Shown here one piece after another: positions 16,126 through 24,785 of a stretch of 64,000 nt of DNA. Position 1 is the first letter of the stretch. Each line of letters opens with the position of its first letter. The position numbers and the translations under genes are program-made. The stretch covers positions 1,884,001 to 1,948,000 of the forward strand of contig NZ_FSQZ01000001.1 of assembly GCF_900129645.1 (NCBI RefSeq), in the 5' to 3' direction. Source of the DNA: Acetomicrobium flavidum. Lineage in GTDB: Bacteria > Synergistota > Synergistia > Synergistales > Acetomicrobiaceae. Under the pieces are notes generated by a model, which saw only the letters and a program-made list of their open reading frames with translations, ran no database searches and was not told the DNA's origin.

Positions 16126-17409
16126 ATGAGGTTGGAGTTACATAAGGTAAAGGTGCGCGACGTCCGTTGGGGCGACGTCACCAAGGTCCAAGAAGGAGTC
16201 TTGTACGTAGACAAGACGTCCGCCTTGGAGGCGGTAAAAGACGACGCCTTCGCCAAGGTCGACCTTGAGCTTGCAAGGCCCGGCGAAAGCATAAGGATAA
16301 TCCCGGTCAAGGACTGCATCCAACCGAGGGTGAAGTTATCGGGCGGAAAGGAATACTTTCCCGGCTTTTGTGCCCCCTTACAAAGGGCGGGTAGCGGTGC
16401 GACGCTCGTGCTTGACGGCGCTGCGGTCGTGACCTGCGGGTCCATCGTGGCCTTCCAGGAGGGCTTCATCGACATGAGCGGCCAGGGAGCACGCTACACG
16501 CCCTTTTCTGAGACCAACAACGTAGTCTTAGTCGTAGAGCCGACCGACGGCCTGGATAAGCACAAATACGAAGCCTCCCTGCGAACAGCGGGGTTAAAGC
16601 TGGCTGTCTATTTAGCCAAATGTTGCATGGACTCAAGGGCCGACGAAATAGAGACCTTTGATAAGGGCCCGATCGCCGAAGAAAATGCGAAATACCCGGG
16701 GCTTCCAAGAATTCTTTACGTATGCATGTCCATAGCCCAGGGGCTGCTTCACGATACCTACGTCTACGGAACGGACGTAAAGATGAGCTTTCCCTTCTTG
16801 CTTCACCCAAACGAGGTCTTAGACGGCGCCGTCGTGTCGGGAAACTGCGTCTCGGCCTGCGATAAAAACACGACCTATCACCACGTAGATAACCCAGTCG
16901 TGCGCGACCTGTACGAGCGCCACGGCAAGGACCTTAACTTCCTTGGCGTGGTGGTTTCGCCTGAAAGCACCGTCTTGGCGGGAAAGGAAAGAAACGCCAG
17001 GATGAGCGCTGCCATAGGAGCAGAGCTTGGCGCCAACGGGGCAGTCATAACCGAGGAAGGCTACGGCAACCCCGATACCGACCTTTGCCTTACGGCCAAA
17101 TATTTCGAGGAAGCCGGCATCAGGACGGTCGTCATCTCAGACGAAGCAGCAGGTACGGACGGCAAAAGCCAGAGTTTGGCAGACGCGACGCCCGAGATGA
17201 ATGCCTTTGTCTCGACGGGAAACGTGAATGAGATGATCGTCGTGCCGCCGATGGAAAAGGTGATCGGCGATCCTAAGGCCATAGCCCTGCTTTCGGGCGG
17301 TTCTGCCGAATCCTTGCGGGAAGACGGCTCCATGTACGTTGAGCTTCAGTCCGTCATCGGCTCAACAGTGGAAATTGGCTACAGCCGGGTCGGCTGCGAG
17401 TGGGTATAA
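16126..17409 (+). CDS. grdE: glycine/sarcosine/betaine reductase component B, proprotein (GrdE type)
   Basis: A 427-residue proprotein of the substrate-binding component B of a selenium-dependent amino-acid reductase. In this family the chain cleaves itself at a Cys to give two subunits, the C-terminal one carrying a pyruvoyl group. The expected site is seen as VSGNCVSACDKNTTYHH near residue 243. The flanking GVVVSPESTVLAGKERN and AAIGAELGANGAVITEEGYGNPD segments are conserved. GAGGAGGGG precedes the ATG by eight bases. GrdB follows 13 bp later. Which substrate (glycine, sarcosine or betaine) is used cannot be decided here, and components A and C are not in the window. Confidence 0.92.
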   Translation: MRLELHKVKVRDVRWGDVTKVQEGVLYVDKTSALEAVKDDAFAKVDLELARPGESIRIIPVKDCIQPRVKLSGGKEYFPGFCAPLQRAGSGATLVLDGAAVVTCGSIVAFQEGFIDMSGQGARYTPFSETNNVVLVVEPTDGLDKHKYEASLRTAGLKLAVYLAKCCMDSRADEIETFDKGPIAEENAKYPGLPRILYVCMSIAQGLLHDTYVYGTDVKMSFPFLLHPNEVLDGAVVSGNCVSACDKNTTYHHVDNPVVRDLYERHGKDLNFLGVVVSPESTVLAGKERNARMSAAIGAELGANGAVITEEGYGNPDTDLCLTAKYFEEAGIRTVVISDEAAGTDGKSQSLADATPEMNAFVSTGNVNEMIVVPPMEKVIGDPKAIALLSGGSAESLREDGSMYVELQSVIGSTVEIGYSRVGCEWV

Positions 17410-17422
17410 GGGGGGAAGTGCG

Positions 17423-18733
17423 ATGTCTTACCGCGTGGTTTGCTACATAAACCAATTTTACGGAGGAAGGGGAGGAGAGGAAGTTGCCGATTTCAGACCT
17501 GAGCTCGTCGAAGGTCCCGTGGGGCCGGGGCTTGAGCTTCAAAGGTTGTTTGGCGACGAAACAAGGGTGATAGGCACCGTCATCTGCGGCGACGGCTACT
17601 ACGCCGAACACATCGAAAAAGCCCGTGCCGAGTGCATAAAGATCGTCGAAGATCTAAAACCAGACCTTTTCGTGGCGGGCCCTGCCTTCAACGCCGGTCG
17701 CTACGGCGTGGCCTGTGGCGACATATGTGCCGCCGTAACGCGAAGCTTGGGCATACCTTCCGTCACGGGCATGTTTCCCGAAAACCCGGGCGTTGAGCTG
17801 TACCGTGCCCAAACGTTCATCGTTAAAACCGAGAACAGCGCCAGGGGCATGAAGCAGGCGTTGGCGAGCATGGCGCGCCTCGGCCTTAAGCTGTTAAAAG
17901 GCGAACCAGTCGGCCCCGCATATGAAGAAGGCTACATCCACCGCGGCATACGCAAGAACTTCTTCAAGGATAAAAGAGGATCGCTTCGGGCCATCGACAT
18001 GCTGCTTCAAAAAATCGCAGGGCAAGAATTTCGCACGGAATATGAGATGCCCGCCTTTAAAAAGATCCCTCCGGCGCCTCCTATCAAGGACTTAAAGCGC
18101 GCAACCATAGCCCTGGTCACCTCGGGCGGGATCGTGCCGAGGGGCAACCCCGATAGGCTTCGCGTTTCCTCGGCCGAAAGTTATGCCAAATACGACATCT
18201 CGGGGCTGAATAACTTGACTCCCGACGAATTTGAGTCGATCCATGGAGGATATGACCGGATGTGGGCAAACTTGGACCCCGACGTGGTAGTGCCCTTAGA
18301 TGTCATGAGGGAGCTTGAAAGGGAAGGGGTGTTTGGCAAACTTCATCCTTATTTATATACGACCACGGGAACGGGGACATCTGTAGCAAACGCCGAGCGA
18401 TTTGGCCAAGAGATAGGCCGCGAACTGAAAGAAGCTGGCGTGGACGGCGTAATTTTGACCTCCACCTGAGGGACGTGCACCCGATGCGGCGCATCGATAA
18501 CGAGGGAAATAGAAAGGGTGGCCCAAATCCCCGTTGCCCAGATCGCGACGATAGTGCCCATAATGCTTACCGTGGGGGCCAATCGGATCGTGCCGGGCGT
18601 TGCCATACCTCACCCTGTGGGCAACCCCGAGGCAGGCCCCGAGGAGGACAAAAAGACGAGACGCAAACTCGTGCTTCGGGCTTTAAAGGCCCTGCAGGCA
18701 GATATATCCGAACAGACAATATTTGAATCCTAA
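17423..18733 (+). CDS. grdB: glycine/sarcosine/betaine reductase component B, selenoprotein subunit (GrdB type)
   Basis: A 436-residue selenoprotein that must be read through an in-frame TGA at 18467-18469. The N-terminus YRVVCYINQFYGGRGGEE and the GPAFNAGRYGVACG segment are typical of GrdB/GrdF/GrdH. The codon context reads ILTST-Sec-GTCTRCGASITREI, the conserved Sec-x-x-Cys-x-x-Cys active site, after which the protein continues for 88 residues to a TAA, ending ALQADISEQTIFES. The total length equals the family's normal length. A SECIS-like hairpin follows the TGA. GGGGGGAAG precedes the ATG. A conventional reading would wrongly stop at 18469. The Sec residue takes the carboxymethyl group to component A. 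SelA/B/C/D must be elsewhere. Confidence 0.93.
18467..18506 (+). promoter_or_regulatory. selenocysteine TGA and SECIS-like hairpin
   Basis: The TGA at 18467-18469 is followed after 11 bases by CGATGC-GGC-GCATCG (about 18482-18496), a perfect 6-bp stem with a 3-base loop, inside the coding sequence. Bacterial SECIS elements sit just 3' of the UGA at this spacing. The exact fold recognised by SelB was not modelled. Confidence 0.75.
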
Positions 18734-18764
18734 CACTGTGGGGGGTTACCTTAAGGGGGGAAAG

Positions 18765-18871
18765 CTCGAGGCCATCCCCGAAGCACAGCGTAGCGGTAAA
18801 ACCAACATCACCACCAGGCTATCATTCTAGGGTTTGCCATGATGATGATCTTGGATGTGGGGGTGGGGTAA
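18765..18871 (+). pseudogene. duplicated 3' end of the ZIP transporter gene
   Basis: This stretch closely repeats the last 105 bp of the ZIP gene (14308-14416): GGTCATCCCCGAAGC versus GGCCATCCCCGAAGC, then CAGCGTAGCGGT, ACCAACATCACCACCA and CTTGGATGTGG are shared. It has small deletions that break the frame. No start or upstream ZIP sequence is present. It forms a direct repeat with the intact gene around the hicBA-cdaR-grdEB block. Confidence 0.85.
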
Positions 18872-18900
18872 AAATCGGGGAGATGCATGGCGATCTCCCC
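18870..18900 (-). terminator. rho-independent terminator of arsM
   Basis: On the minus strand GGGGAGAT and ATCTCCCC (8 bp stem, 8-base loop) are followed by GATTTTTA. It lies 16 bp after the arsM stop. Confidence 0.8.
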
Positions 18901-18916
18901 TTGTGTCAAGCCCTGC

Positions 18917-19717
18917 TTATTTAACGGCTTTTATCACGGCGCTGCCGAAGGCCCCGTCAAGGAGGTCGAAGTCGACAGAATCGGTCTTTGCCTCGTCTCC
19001 AAGCATGGACTTTATCACGTCTTTGCTATATACGTGTTCCACGGATATCGTGATGTCCTTAAAGCCGACGTGGGCGAGCGTTTTGTTCAATTCGTCGACG
19101 GGCATGGAGCCGGCTATGCATGACACCCAAAGATCTGTCATCTGTCTGACGCTGTCGGGCACCTCCTTTAACGTAACTATGTCTGCTATGGACAGGTGGC
19201 CGCCCTTCTTTATGACCCTGTAGATTTCCCTGAAGACCTTCTCCTTGTCCTCCGACAGGTTTACGACGCAGTTTGAAATGACCACGTCGACGGATTCATC
19301 GGGCAGGGGGATATCTTCGATATAGCCTTTAATAAACTCCACATTCATAAGCCCCGCCTTTTTCCGGTTTTCCTCGGCGAGGGCAAGCATGTCGTCCGTC
19401 ATGTCAAGGCCGTAAACCTTTCCGCTGTCTCCGACGATCTTTGCTGCCAAGAATGCGTCGATGCCGCCGCCGCTTCCCAAATCGAGCACCACGTCGCCTT
19501 CCTTTAGATCGGCAAATACCAGCGGATTGGCACACCCCTGAGATGCCGCCAAGGCTTCCTCGGGCAGTCCCTCAAGAAACTCTTCGCCGTAAATGAGCGG
19601 TGCGTTTGCGATGGGCCCGCAGCATGAGCCGCTGCAGCAGCAGGAATTTCCCTTTTTTGCATTCTTTGCTAACTTTCCGTAAAAATGTCGTATCTGCTTT
19701 TTTATGTCTTCACTCAC
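18917..19717 (-). CDS. arsM: arsenite S-adenosylmethionine methyltransferase
   Basis: A 266-residue ArsM. It methylates trivalent arsenic to methylated, partly volatile species. Seen: an N-terminal Cys-rich NSCCCSGSCCG stretch, the SAM site VVLDLGSGGGIDAFLAA, YGLDMTDDMLALAEENR, and the conserved arsenic-binding cysteines in QGCANPL, VISNCVVNLS and WVSCIAGSMP. The GTG start has GGGAGG eight bases upstream. It is a single-gene unit with its own terminator; no ArsR regulator or arsenite pump is beside it, so control is unclear. A TATAAT on the minus strand near 19750 is a likely -10 box. Confidence 0.92.
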   Translation of the reverse strand: MSEDIKKQIRHFYGKLAKNAKKGNSCCCSGSCCGPIANAPLIYGEEFLEGLPEEALAASQGCANPLVFADLKEGDVVLDLGSGGGIDAFLAAKIVGDSGKVYGLDMTDDMLALAEENRKKAGLMNVEFIKGYIEDIPLPDESVDVVISNCVVNLSEDKEKVFREIYRVIKKGGHLSIADIVTLKEVPDSVRQMTDLWVSCIAGSMPVDELNKTLAHVGFKDITISVEHVYSKDVIKSMLGDEAKTDSVDFDLLDGAFGSAVIKAVK

Positions 19718-19908
19718 GGTAACAACCTCCCGATCTTTGGGTTACTGTTTTATTATACTGGTTTTAAATGAAGGTGTGTCGCTCAAATTTAGTATAGGTG
19801 CTTTGTCTTATTTCTTGCGATATGTGATAAAATATTTTGGCCTTTTATGCCCTATTTCTTTATGTGCGTAAGTGATATTAATTATCTGACATAATGGAGG
19901 ATTAAAAG

Positions 19909-21141
19909 ATGAATGACTCCCTTGTCAAAACCCCTTCGTGGCCGGCGTCTTTGATCGCTTTCGGGTTTTATTTTTCCCTCTTTTTCGATCCCTGGGGTCC
20001 CATCCCCAGGTATTTGGGATGGCTTTTTTGCATCATCGGGATAGTCGGCATGTTTATCCTTCGAAGCCCACAGCTTCGCAGGCCGGTTTTGGACCCTGCG
20101 GTTAAAATCATTATATACGTGATGATAATATGGTCTGTTTTTACCACGCTGCTTAACTTTTACGGATGGTACCATTTTGGCAAGGGGATATCAAACCCTT
20201 TGGAGGCCGTCTTTGGCATATGGCTGACGGCGTTCGTCGTGTCTAAAGAGGGGACGGGGCGTCTTCAAAAGGTGTGGTGGGCTTCGAGCGTCCTGATATT
20301 CGTAGCCTGTATTTTGCAGGCAGTGAACTTGCTTAACTTTAGCGTCTTTTCTCATCACAACACCCTTGGTTTGTACGCCGTCGTGACCCTTCCCATGTCA
20401 CTTAACTTTGCGGTTCGAAGATACGACAGCAGGCTGCTAAACGTCTTTTCTTCTTTGACGGTTGTCCTTAATTTAATAGCGCTCTTTCTAAGTTTCAGCT
20501 CCGGTCCCTGGCTGGTGGGCGGGATAGAAATATTGCTTTTCTTGATAATAGCCCGTCCCGGGAAATACGGCTTATTTAAGGGGTTATTGATTCCCCTTTT
20601 AATTACGGCCATTTTGGGATTTTCGTTTGCTTTAAGTCAACCTACTTACCTTGACCTATTTAAACGAGAGATATCTCAATTGATATCTTTCTCGGGGGAT
20701 TTCTCGAAATTTACCACCAATCGCACCCGCATATGGGAAAAAACGGCGCATTTGATCTCCCAAAAGCCCATTACGGGATGGGGGTGGATTAGATACAAGA
20801 CCTTGTTTTTGAAGAGTAATTTTGAAGCGATACCAGGAGTAGGCATTCCCGTAGAGCCTCACAACATGTACATTCAGCTGCTGACTTATGGAGGTTTTCC
20901 GCTTCTTATCATCGTCGTGGGCTTGATGCTGCGCGGTGCATGGCTTGCCTGGAGAAAATTTAAAAGCTGCAAAGGCGAAAATAAGTATCTTTACGCTGCA
21001 GTCCTTGCCACAATATTGGCTATCTTGGTCTATAGCATGGGAGGAAGTGTCTTTGCCGCCAGACAAAAGATCGGATTCCTCTTCTGGGCCTTGTATGGCA
21101 TCGCCGTGGCACTGCCGGGAAGGGGCAAAGGTGAGGTTTAA
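19909..21141 (+). CDS. O-antigen ligase/polymerase family membrane protein
   Basis: A 410-residue inner-membrane protein with about ten hydrophobic segments. It carries the Wzy_C/WaaL core: a large periplasmic loop with TTNRTRIWEKTAHLISQKP, ITGWGWIRYKTLF, and VEPHNMYIQLLTYGGFPLL, where the Arg and His are the residues typical of O-antigen ligases. GGAGG stands eight bases before the ATG. It opens the polysaccharide locus, together with the CapD/PglF-type gene 400 bp later. It may ligate a finished glycan to a lipid or protein acceptor, or polymerise it; sequence alone does not separate these. Confidence 0.8.
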   Translation: MNDSLVKTPSWPASLIAFGFYFSLFFDPWGPIPRYLGWLFCIIGIVGMFILRSPQLRRPVLDPAVKIIIYVMIIWSVFTTLLNFYGWYHFGKGISNPLEAVFGIWLTAFVVSKEGTGRLQKVWWASSVLIFVACILQAVNLLNFSVFSHHNTLGLYAVVTLPMSLNFAVRRYDSRLLNVFSSLTVVLNLIALFLSFSSGPWLVGGIEILLFLIIARPGKYGLFKGLLIPLLITAILGFSFALSQPTYLDLFKREISQLISFSGDFSKFTTNRTRIWEKTAHLISQKPITGWGWIRYKTLFLKSNFEAIPGVGIPVEPHNMYIQLLTYGGFPLLIIVVGLMLRGAWLAWRKFKSCKGENKYLYAAVLATILAILVYSMGGSVFAARQKIGFLFWALYGIAVALPGRGKGEV

Positions 21142-21536
21142 AAGAGGTTGTGATGGTAAAATTTTGATATTTGGCCTATTTTGCCCACATGGTAGACGAC
21201 TGCGCAAGGTAAATAAACTTGGGTATAATGGATTTGTCGTGGTGGACAAATTGTGTCTTTAAAACGTAAAGACATGCCCGTGTTTCACATATTGAAAGGT
21301 ATAAGGTCACATTGAAGCTTTTAGAGGTATTGTCATCCACATTTATGTATCTACGTTAAAGCTGCCCGCGACCAAGGCGCCCTCCTAAAAGCCAAATCTA
21401 ATTATATTTGCCAAAGATGCCCAAAGTAAGGTAAAATGTTAATGGGTCATGGTAAGTGTGCTATCCTGTTGACGTGCGATTTTTTTATTCAATCTCACAT
21501 TGCTTTAAATTAAGTACTAGGCATTGGAGGTTCATT
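21142..21536 (+). promoter_or_regulatory. intergenic stretch with a likely promoter for the PglF gene
   Basis: No gene is seen in 395 bases. TTGCCA at 21408-21413 and TAAAAT at 21432-21437, 18 bases apart, form a plausible promoter. GTCTTTA and TAAAGAC near 21254 make a 7-bp hairpin, perhaps a weak terminator for the O-antigen ligase. The remainder is unremarkable. Confidence 0.4.
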
Positions 21537-23423
21537 ATGAAGGCCTTTCGGAGAAATTGTGCGTTGAAGTTATCTGTTGATTGGTTTCTTTCTTGTGTTT
21601 TATGTGTTTTGCTGGCTTTTTATTTGCGGTTTGAAGGTAGCGCCTTCGCTTATGTACATTTGATATTTCCTTATATGTTTGTGTCTACGGCGGCTTTATT
21701 CGTTGCTGAATTTATCTGGCGACTCCCCCTGCGTTCTTGGCGAAGCACGGGAATACCGGATCTGATGGCGTTATTAAAGGCCATGATATTTTTTGGTCTA
21801 TCCGTTTCTGGGTTATGTTTCGTCGGTGGTACGACATTTCGGGTGCCGCGGAGCATCCCCATTATACATGCCTTTCTATCGATGCTTGCTTTAGGCGGGG
21901 TGCGGATGTCTTTTAGATGTTTCTGCGAGCATCGAGGTCATCAGATCTCAGGCCAATGTAACGAAGCTAAAAATGTATTGATAATTGGCGCCGGTGAGGC
22001 AGGAACGATGATTGCCCGCGAGATGCTTCGTCATCCCGAGGCAGGACTGAAGCCCATCGGTTTCTTGGATGACGACCCAGCAAAGAAGGGCATCAGGATA
22101 TTAAATCTTCCCGTCTTTGGCCCCATTGCCTCCTTACCCGAAGAGGTAGAGAGGCACAACATACAGGAGGTTTTAATAGCAATACCTTCCGGTGATGGTC
22201 GCCTTGTGCGGCGAATTGTGGATTTGTCTCATAAAGTCAACGTCTCTTATCGAATTATCCCGGGAGTTTATCAGGTCCTTTCCGGAGCCGTCTCCATATC
22301 GCAAATTCGTAAGGTGGACATAGAAGATCTACTTGGCAGGAAACCTATTAAGCTCGATATTGACGCCATATCGAAATATCTAAGGGGCAAACGCATCCTC
22401 GTGACGGGGGCGGGGGGATCCATAGGATCTGAGATCGTCAGGCAGGTTGCGTGTTTCGACCCTGAATTTATGGTTCTTCTTGGAAGGGGTGAAAACAGCT
22501 TATTTGAGCTTGAACTTGAGATCAAAGCTTCATTTCCGGACCTCAAGTATAAATTGATCATCGCGGATGTTCAGAATCGTCAAAAGCTTGAAAGCGTCTT
22601 TAAGGAAATTAGACCTCAAGTAGTGTTTCACGCTGCAGCACATAAACACGTTCCCATGATGGAAGAAAATGTTGACCAGGCCATAATAAACAACGTAGGC
22701 GGCACAAAAAACGTAGCTGAGTTGGCGCTAAAATGGGGTGTAGAGCGTTTTGTAAACATCTCGACGGACAAGGCCGTTAACCCAACATCCGTCATGGGAG
22801 CCTCGAAGCGCATCGCCGAGATGGTCGTGCGCTACATCGCTTCAAAGGCAAAGCCAGGGCACACCTTCGTTTCGGTGAGATTTGGGAATGTCTTGGGAAG
22901 CAGAGGCAGCGTAATTCCCATATTCAAGCGTCAGATAGCAGGGGGTGGGCCAGTAACAGTGACGCATCCTGAGATAAAACGTTACTTCATGACCATCCCT
23001 GAGGCCGCACAGCTCGTTTTGGAAGCCGCGGCATTGCCATATAACGGAAAAGTCTACGTCCTAGATATGGGCGAGCCCGTTAAAATCAAAGACCTGGCGG
23101 AAGATCTCATTAAGCTGTCAGGATTTACGCCCTACGAAGACATCGATATAGTTTACACGGGATTAAGACCAGGGGAGAAGCTTTTCGAGGAGCTATTGAC
23201 GGCAGAGGAGGGTACCGTACCGTCACCCCATGAGAAGATCTTCATTGCCAATCAAAACGACATCGACGAAAGCTTTTGCGAGAAGCTCGATTATTTACTT
23301 AAGGTAGCTCATGAAGGGGATGTTGAAGAAATCATAGCCACGATAAAATCGATCGTTCCCAATTTTAGAGTCGATAAAGAAAAAGTTGCCCTGTCAGACA
23401 GGATCACTATAAAGAATATCTAA
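21537..23423 (+). CDS. pglF: membrane-bound UDP-GlcNAc 4,6-dehydratase, PglF/WbpM/CapD family
   Basis: A 628-residue nucleotide-sugar dehydratase. Four N-terminal transmembrane segments (residues 15-130) are followed by a CoA-binding-like Rossmann domain (NVLIIGAGEAGTMIAREML) and a C-terminal SDR domain with the NAD loop ILVTGAGGSIGSEIV. The active site region reads VNISTDKAVNPTSVMGASKR, where the usual Tyr of the YxxxK motif is Met, as in the whole WbpM/PglF/FlaA1 group. It makes UDP-4-keto-6-deoxy-GlcNAc, the first step toward diacetylbacillosamine; PglE, PglC and PglD are 17-21 kb to the right. GGAGG lies six bases before the ATG. Confidence 0.88.
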   Translation: MKAFRRNCALKLSVDWFLSCVLCVLLAFYLRFEGSAFAYVHLIFPYMFVSTAALFVAEFIWRLPLRSWRSTGIPDLMALLKAMIFFGLSVSGLCFVGGTTFRVPRSIPIIHAFLSMLALGGVRMSFRCFCEHRGHQISGQCNEAKNVLIIGAGEAGTMIAREMLRHPEAGLKPIGFLDDDPAKKGIRILNLPVFGPIASLPEEVERHNIQEVLIAIPSGDGRLVRRIVDLSHKVNVSYRIIPGVYQVLSGAVSISQIRKVDIEDLLGRKPIKLDIDAISKYLRGKRILVTGAGGSIGSEIVRQVACFDPEFMVLLGRGENSLFELELEIKASFPDLKYKLIIADVQNRQKLESVFKEIRPQVVFHAAAHKHVPMMEENVDQAIINNVGGTKNVAELALKWGVERFVNISTDKAVNPTSVMGASKRIAEMVVRYIASKAKPGHTFVSVRFGNVLGSRGSVIPIFKRQIAGGGPVTVTHPEIKRYFMTIPEAAQLVLEAAALPYNGKVYVLDMGEPVKIKDLAEDLIKLSGFTPYEDIDIVYTGLRPGEKLFEELLTAEEGTVPSPHEKIFIANQNDIDESFCEKLDYLLKVAHEGDVEEIIATIKSIVPNFRVDKEKVALSDRITIKNI

Positions 23424-23424
23424 A

Positions 23425-23463
23425 AATACACCTCCAGCCTTGTGATGAGGCTGGAGGTGTATT
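23425..23463. terminator. bidirectional rho-independent terminator
   Basis: AATACACCTCCAGCC and GGCTGGAGGTGTATT form a perfect 15-bp stem with a 9-base loop between the convergent pglF and wzz-like genes. On the minus strand the stem ends in TATTTTTA, a clear T-tract; on the plus strand it ends ATTAGG. Confidence 0.92.
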
Positions 23464-23473
23464 AGGTTTAAAG

Positions 23474-24733
23474 TTAAATCCTTCGAAGGTAAGACTTAAG
23501 CAGCGCCATTTTCTCGGCGCTTTCTTGATTTTTTGAAGAGTTGTCTATAAATTCCTTGACGAAGGCGGCAAATATCCCGACGAAAAGCCCAAGAAAGCCG
23601 GCAACGATGATCATTAGCTTGCGTTGTGGCTTCACCTTAAGCTCAGGTGGAACGGCGGGATCGACTACTTGGATGACCAGTCCCTCGCTTGCTTCGGCCA
23701 TGACGGCGGCTTGGTATTGCTTCAGCAAAGTTTCGTATAAGGTCTCCTGAAACTTTAGATCACGAAGCTTACGTGCATACTCTATGCCTGCTTTGGGGAT
23801 CTCTTTAAAGACGGGTATAGGATTTGGACCACCCCCAGCCTTAGCCTCAAGCTTTTTAAGCTCGCCTTTAAGCCCGGCCAGCTCTGCCTGCAATCGTTTA
23901 ACCTGTGGATTTTGAACAGTTGCGTATGTTTTAGCCGCCTTTAATTCTACCTCCTTGACGGCTATCTGGGCCTGTATCCTTGCAATGGAATCCATCAATG
24001 CCTGTGTTTGAACATCTACGTTAAGAAGCCCTGACTCCATTTGATACTTTTGAAAATCTTCTTCTGCCTGTATTAAGTTGTGGTGTGCGCGTTTGAGTTG
24101 ATTTTCCAGGAAAAGGCGTTGTTGAGATACTTGAGTTAACGCCAGGTCTTGAAGCAAGTCTTGAAGCACATCGACAATAGCGTTAGTCATATCTGCAGCC
24201 ATGACTGGATCTTTATCCTCGATAGCAATTGTTATTAGACTTGTCTTCTCATCGACCTTAGCGCTTATTGCTTTGGAGAAGGCAGAACGTGCAGCATCTC
24301 TTTTTTCGGCATGATAGTAATCCATTAGGTTAAATTTATCAATTATACTGTCAACTACGGTGCGACTTTTTGTAATGCCCACAACTAAGTCAGCCGTTGT
24401 CTTTATGGCGCCGGACTGAATGGCCAATGTTCGAAACTCCGGGGGGATCATCGACAATATGCTAGCAGGAAGTTGCCCGGCAAGCGATTGTGGCGGCACA
24501 AGGTGAGTTTCTGCCCTATAAATAGGCGTCATTATAAACCCCAGTATCAAGGCAACCAAGCCCGCCAGAAAGGCTGTAGCGATTATCAACCTTTTATGCT
24601 TGACCAAGACCAATGCCAGGTCGAGCAGGTCTATTTCGTCTTCCTCATATGAAGCTTTGTATTGAGCTTCAGGTGCAGATGCTTGCCCTCCGGGAATCGA
24701 CTTTTGGCCGTCCTGTTTCTGTTCATTTTCCAA
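23474..24733 (-). CDS. polysaccharide chain-length/export protein, Wzz family
   Basis: A 419-residue inner-membrane PCP protein. An N-terminal transmembrane segment (LIIATAFLAGLVALILGFI), a large periplasmic coiled-coil domain (heptad-rich from QRLFLENQLKRAHHNLIQAEEDF to the end of the ELKKLEAKAG part) and a second C-terminal transmembrane segment (LMIIVAGFLGLFVGIFAAF) preceded by a Pro-rich VVDPAVPPELKVKPQRK are all seen, as in Wzz/GumC-type proteins. It has no cytoplasmic tyrosine-kinase domain. The TTG at 24733 has AAAGGAG seven bases upstream and is preferred over a start 15 codons further out. It lies 50 bp behind the Wza-like gene and is probably in its operon. Confidence 0.85.
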   Translation of the reverse strand: MENEQKQDGQKSIPGGQASAPEAQYKASYEEDEIDLLDLALVLVKHKRLIIATAFLAGLVALILGFIMTPIYRAETHLVPPQSLAGQLPASILSMIPPEFRTLAIQSGAIKTTADLVVGITKSRTVVDSIIDKFNLMDYYHAEKRDAARSAFSKAISAKVDEKTSLITIAIEDKDPVMAADMTNAIVDVLQDLLQDLALTQVSQQRLFLENQLKRAHHNLIQAEEDFQKYQMESGLLNVDVQTQALMDSIARIQAQIAVKEVELKAAKTYATVQNPQVKRLQAELAGLKGELKKLEAKAGGGPNPIPVFKEIPKAGIEYARKLRDLKFQETLYETLLKQYQAAVMAEASEGLVIQVVDPAVPPELKVKPQRKLMIIVAGFLGLFVGIFAAFVKEFIDNSSKNQESAEKMALLKSYLRRI

Positions 24734-24785
24734 AAAACTCACTCCTTTAACCGAAGCGATAAAATCTTCGTCGCACAACTTGATT

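Noticed and set aside
18467-18469. TGA as the true stop of the GrdB gene
   Set aside because: The reading frame continues with the conserved Sec-x-x-Cys-x-x-Cys sequence and reaches full family length, so it is read as selenocysteine.
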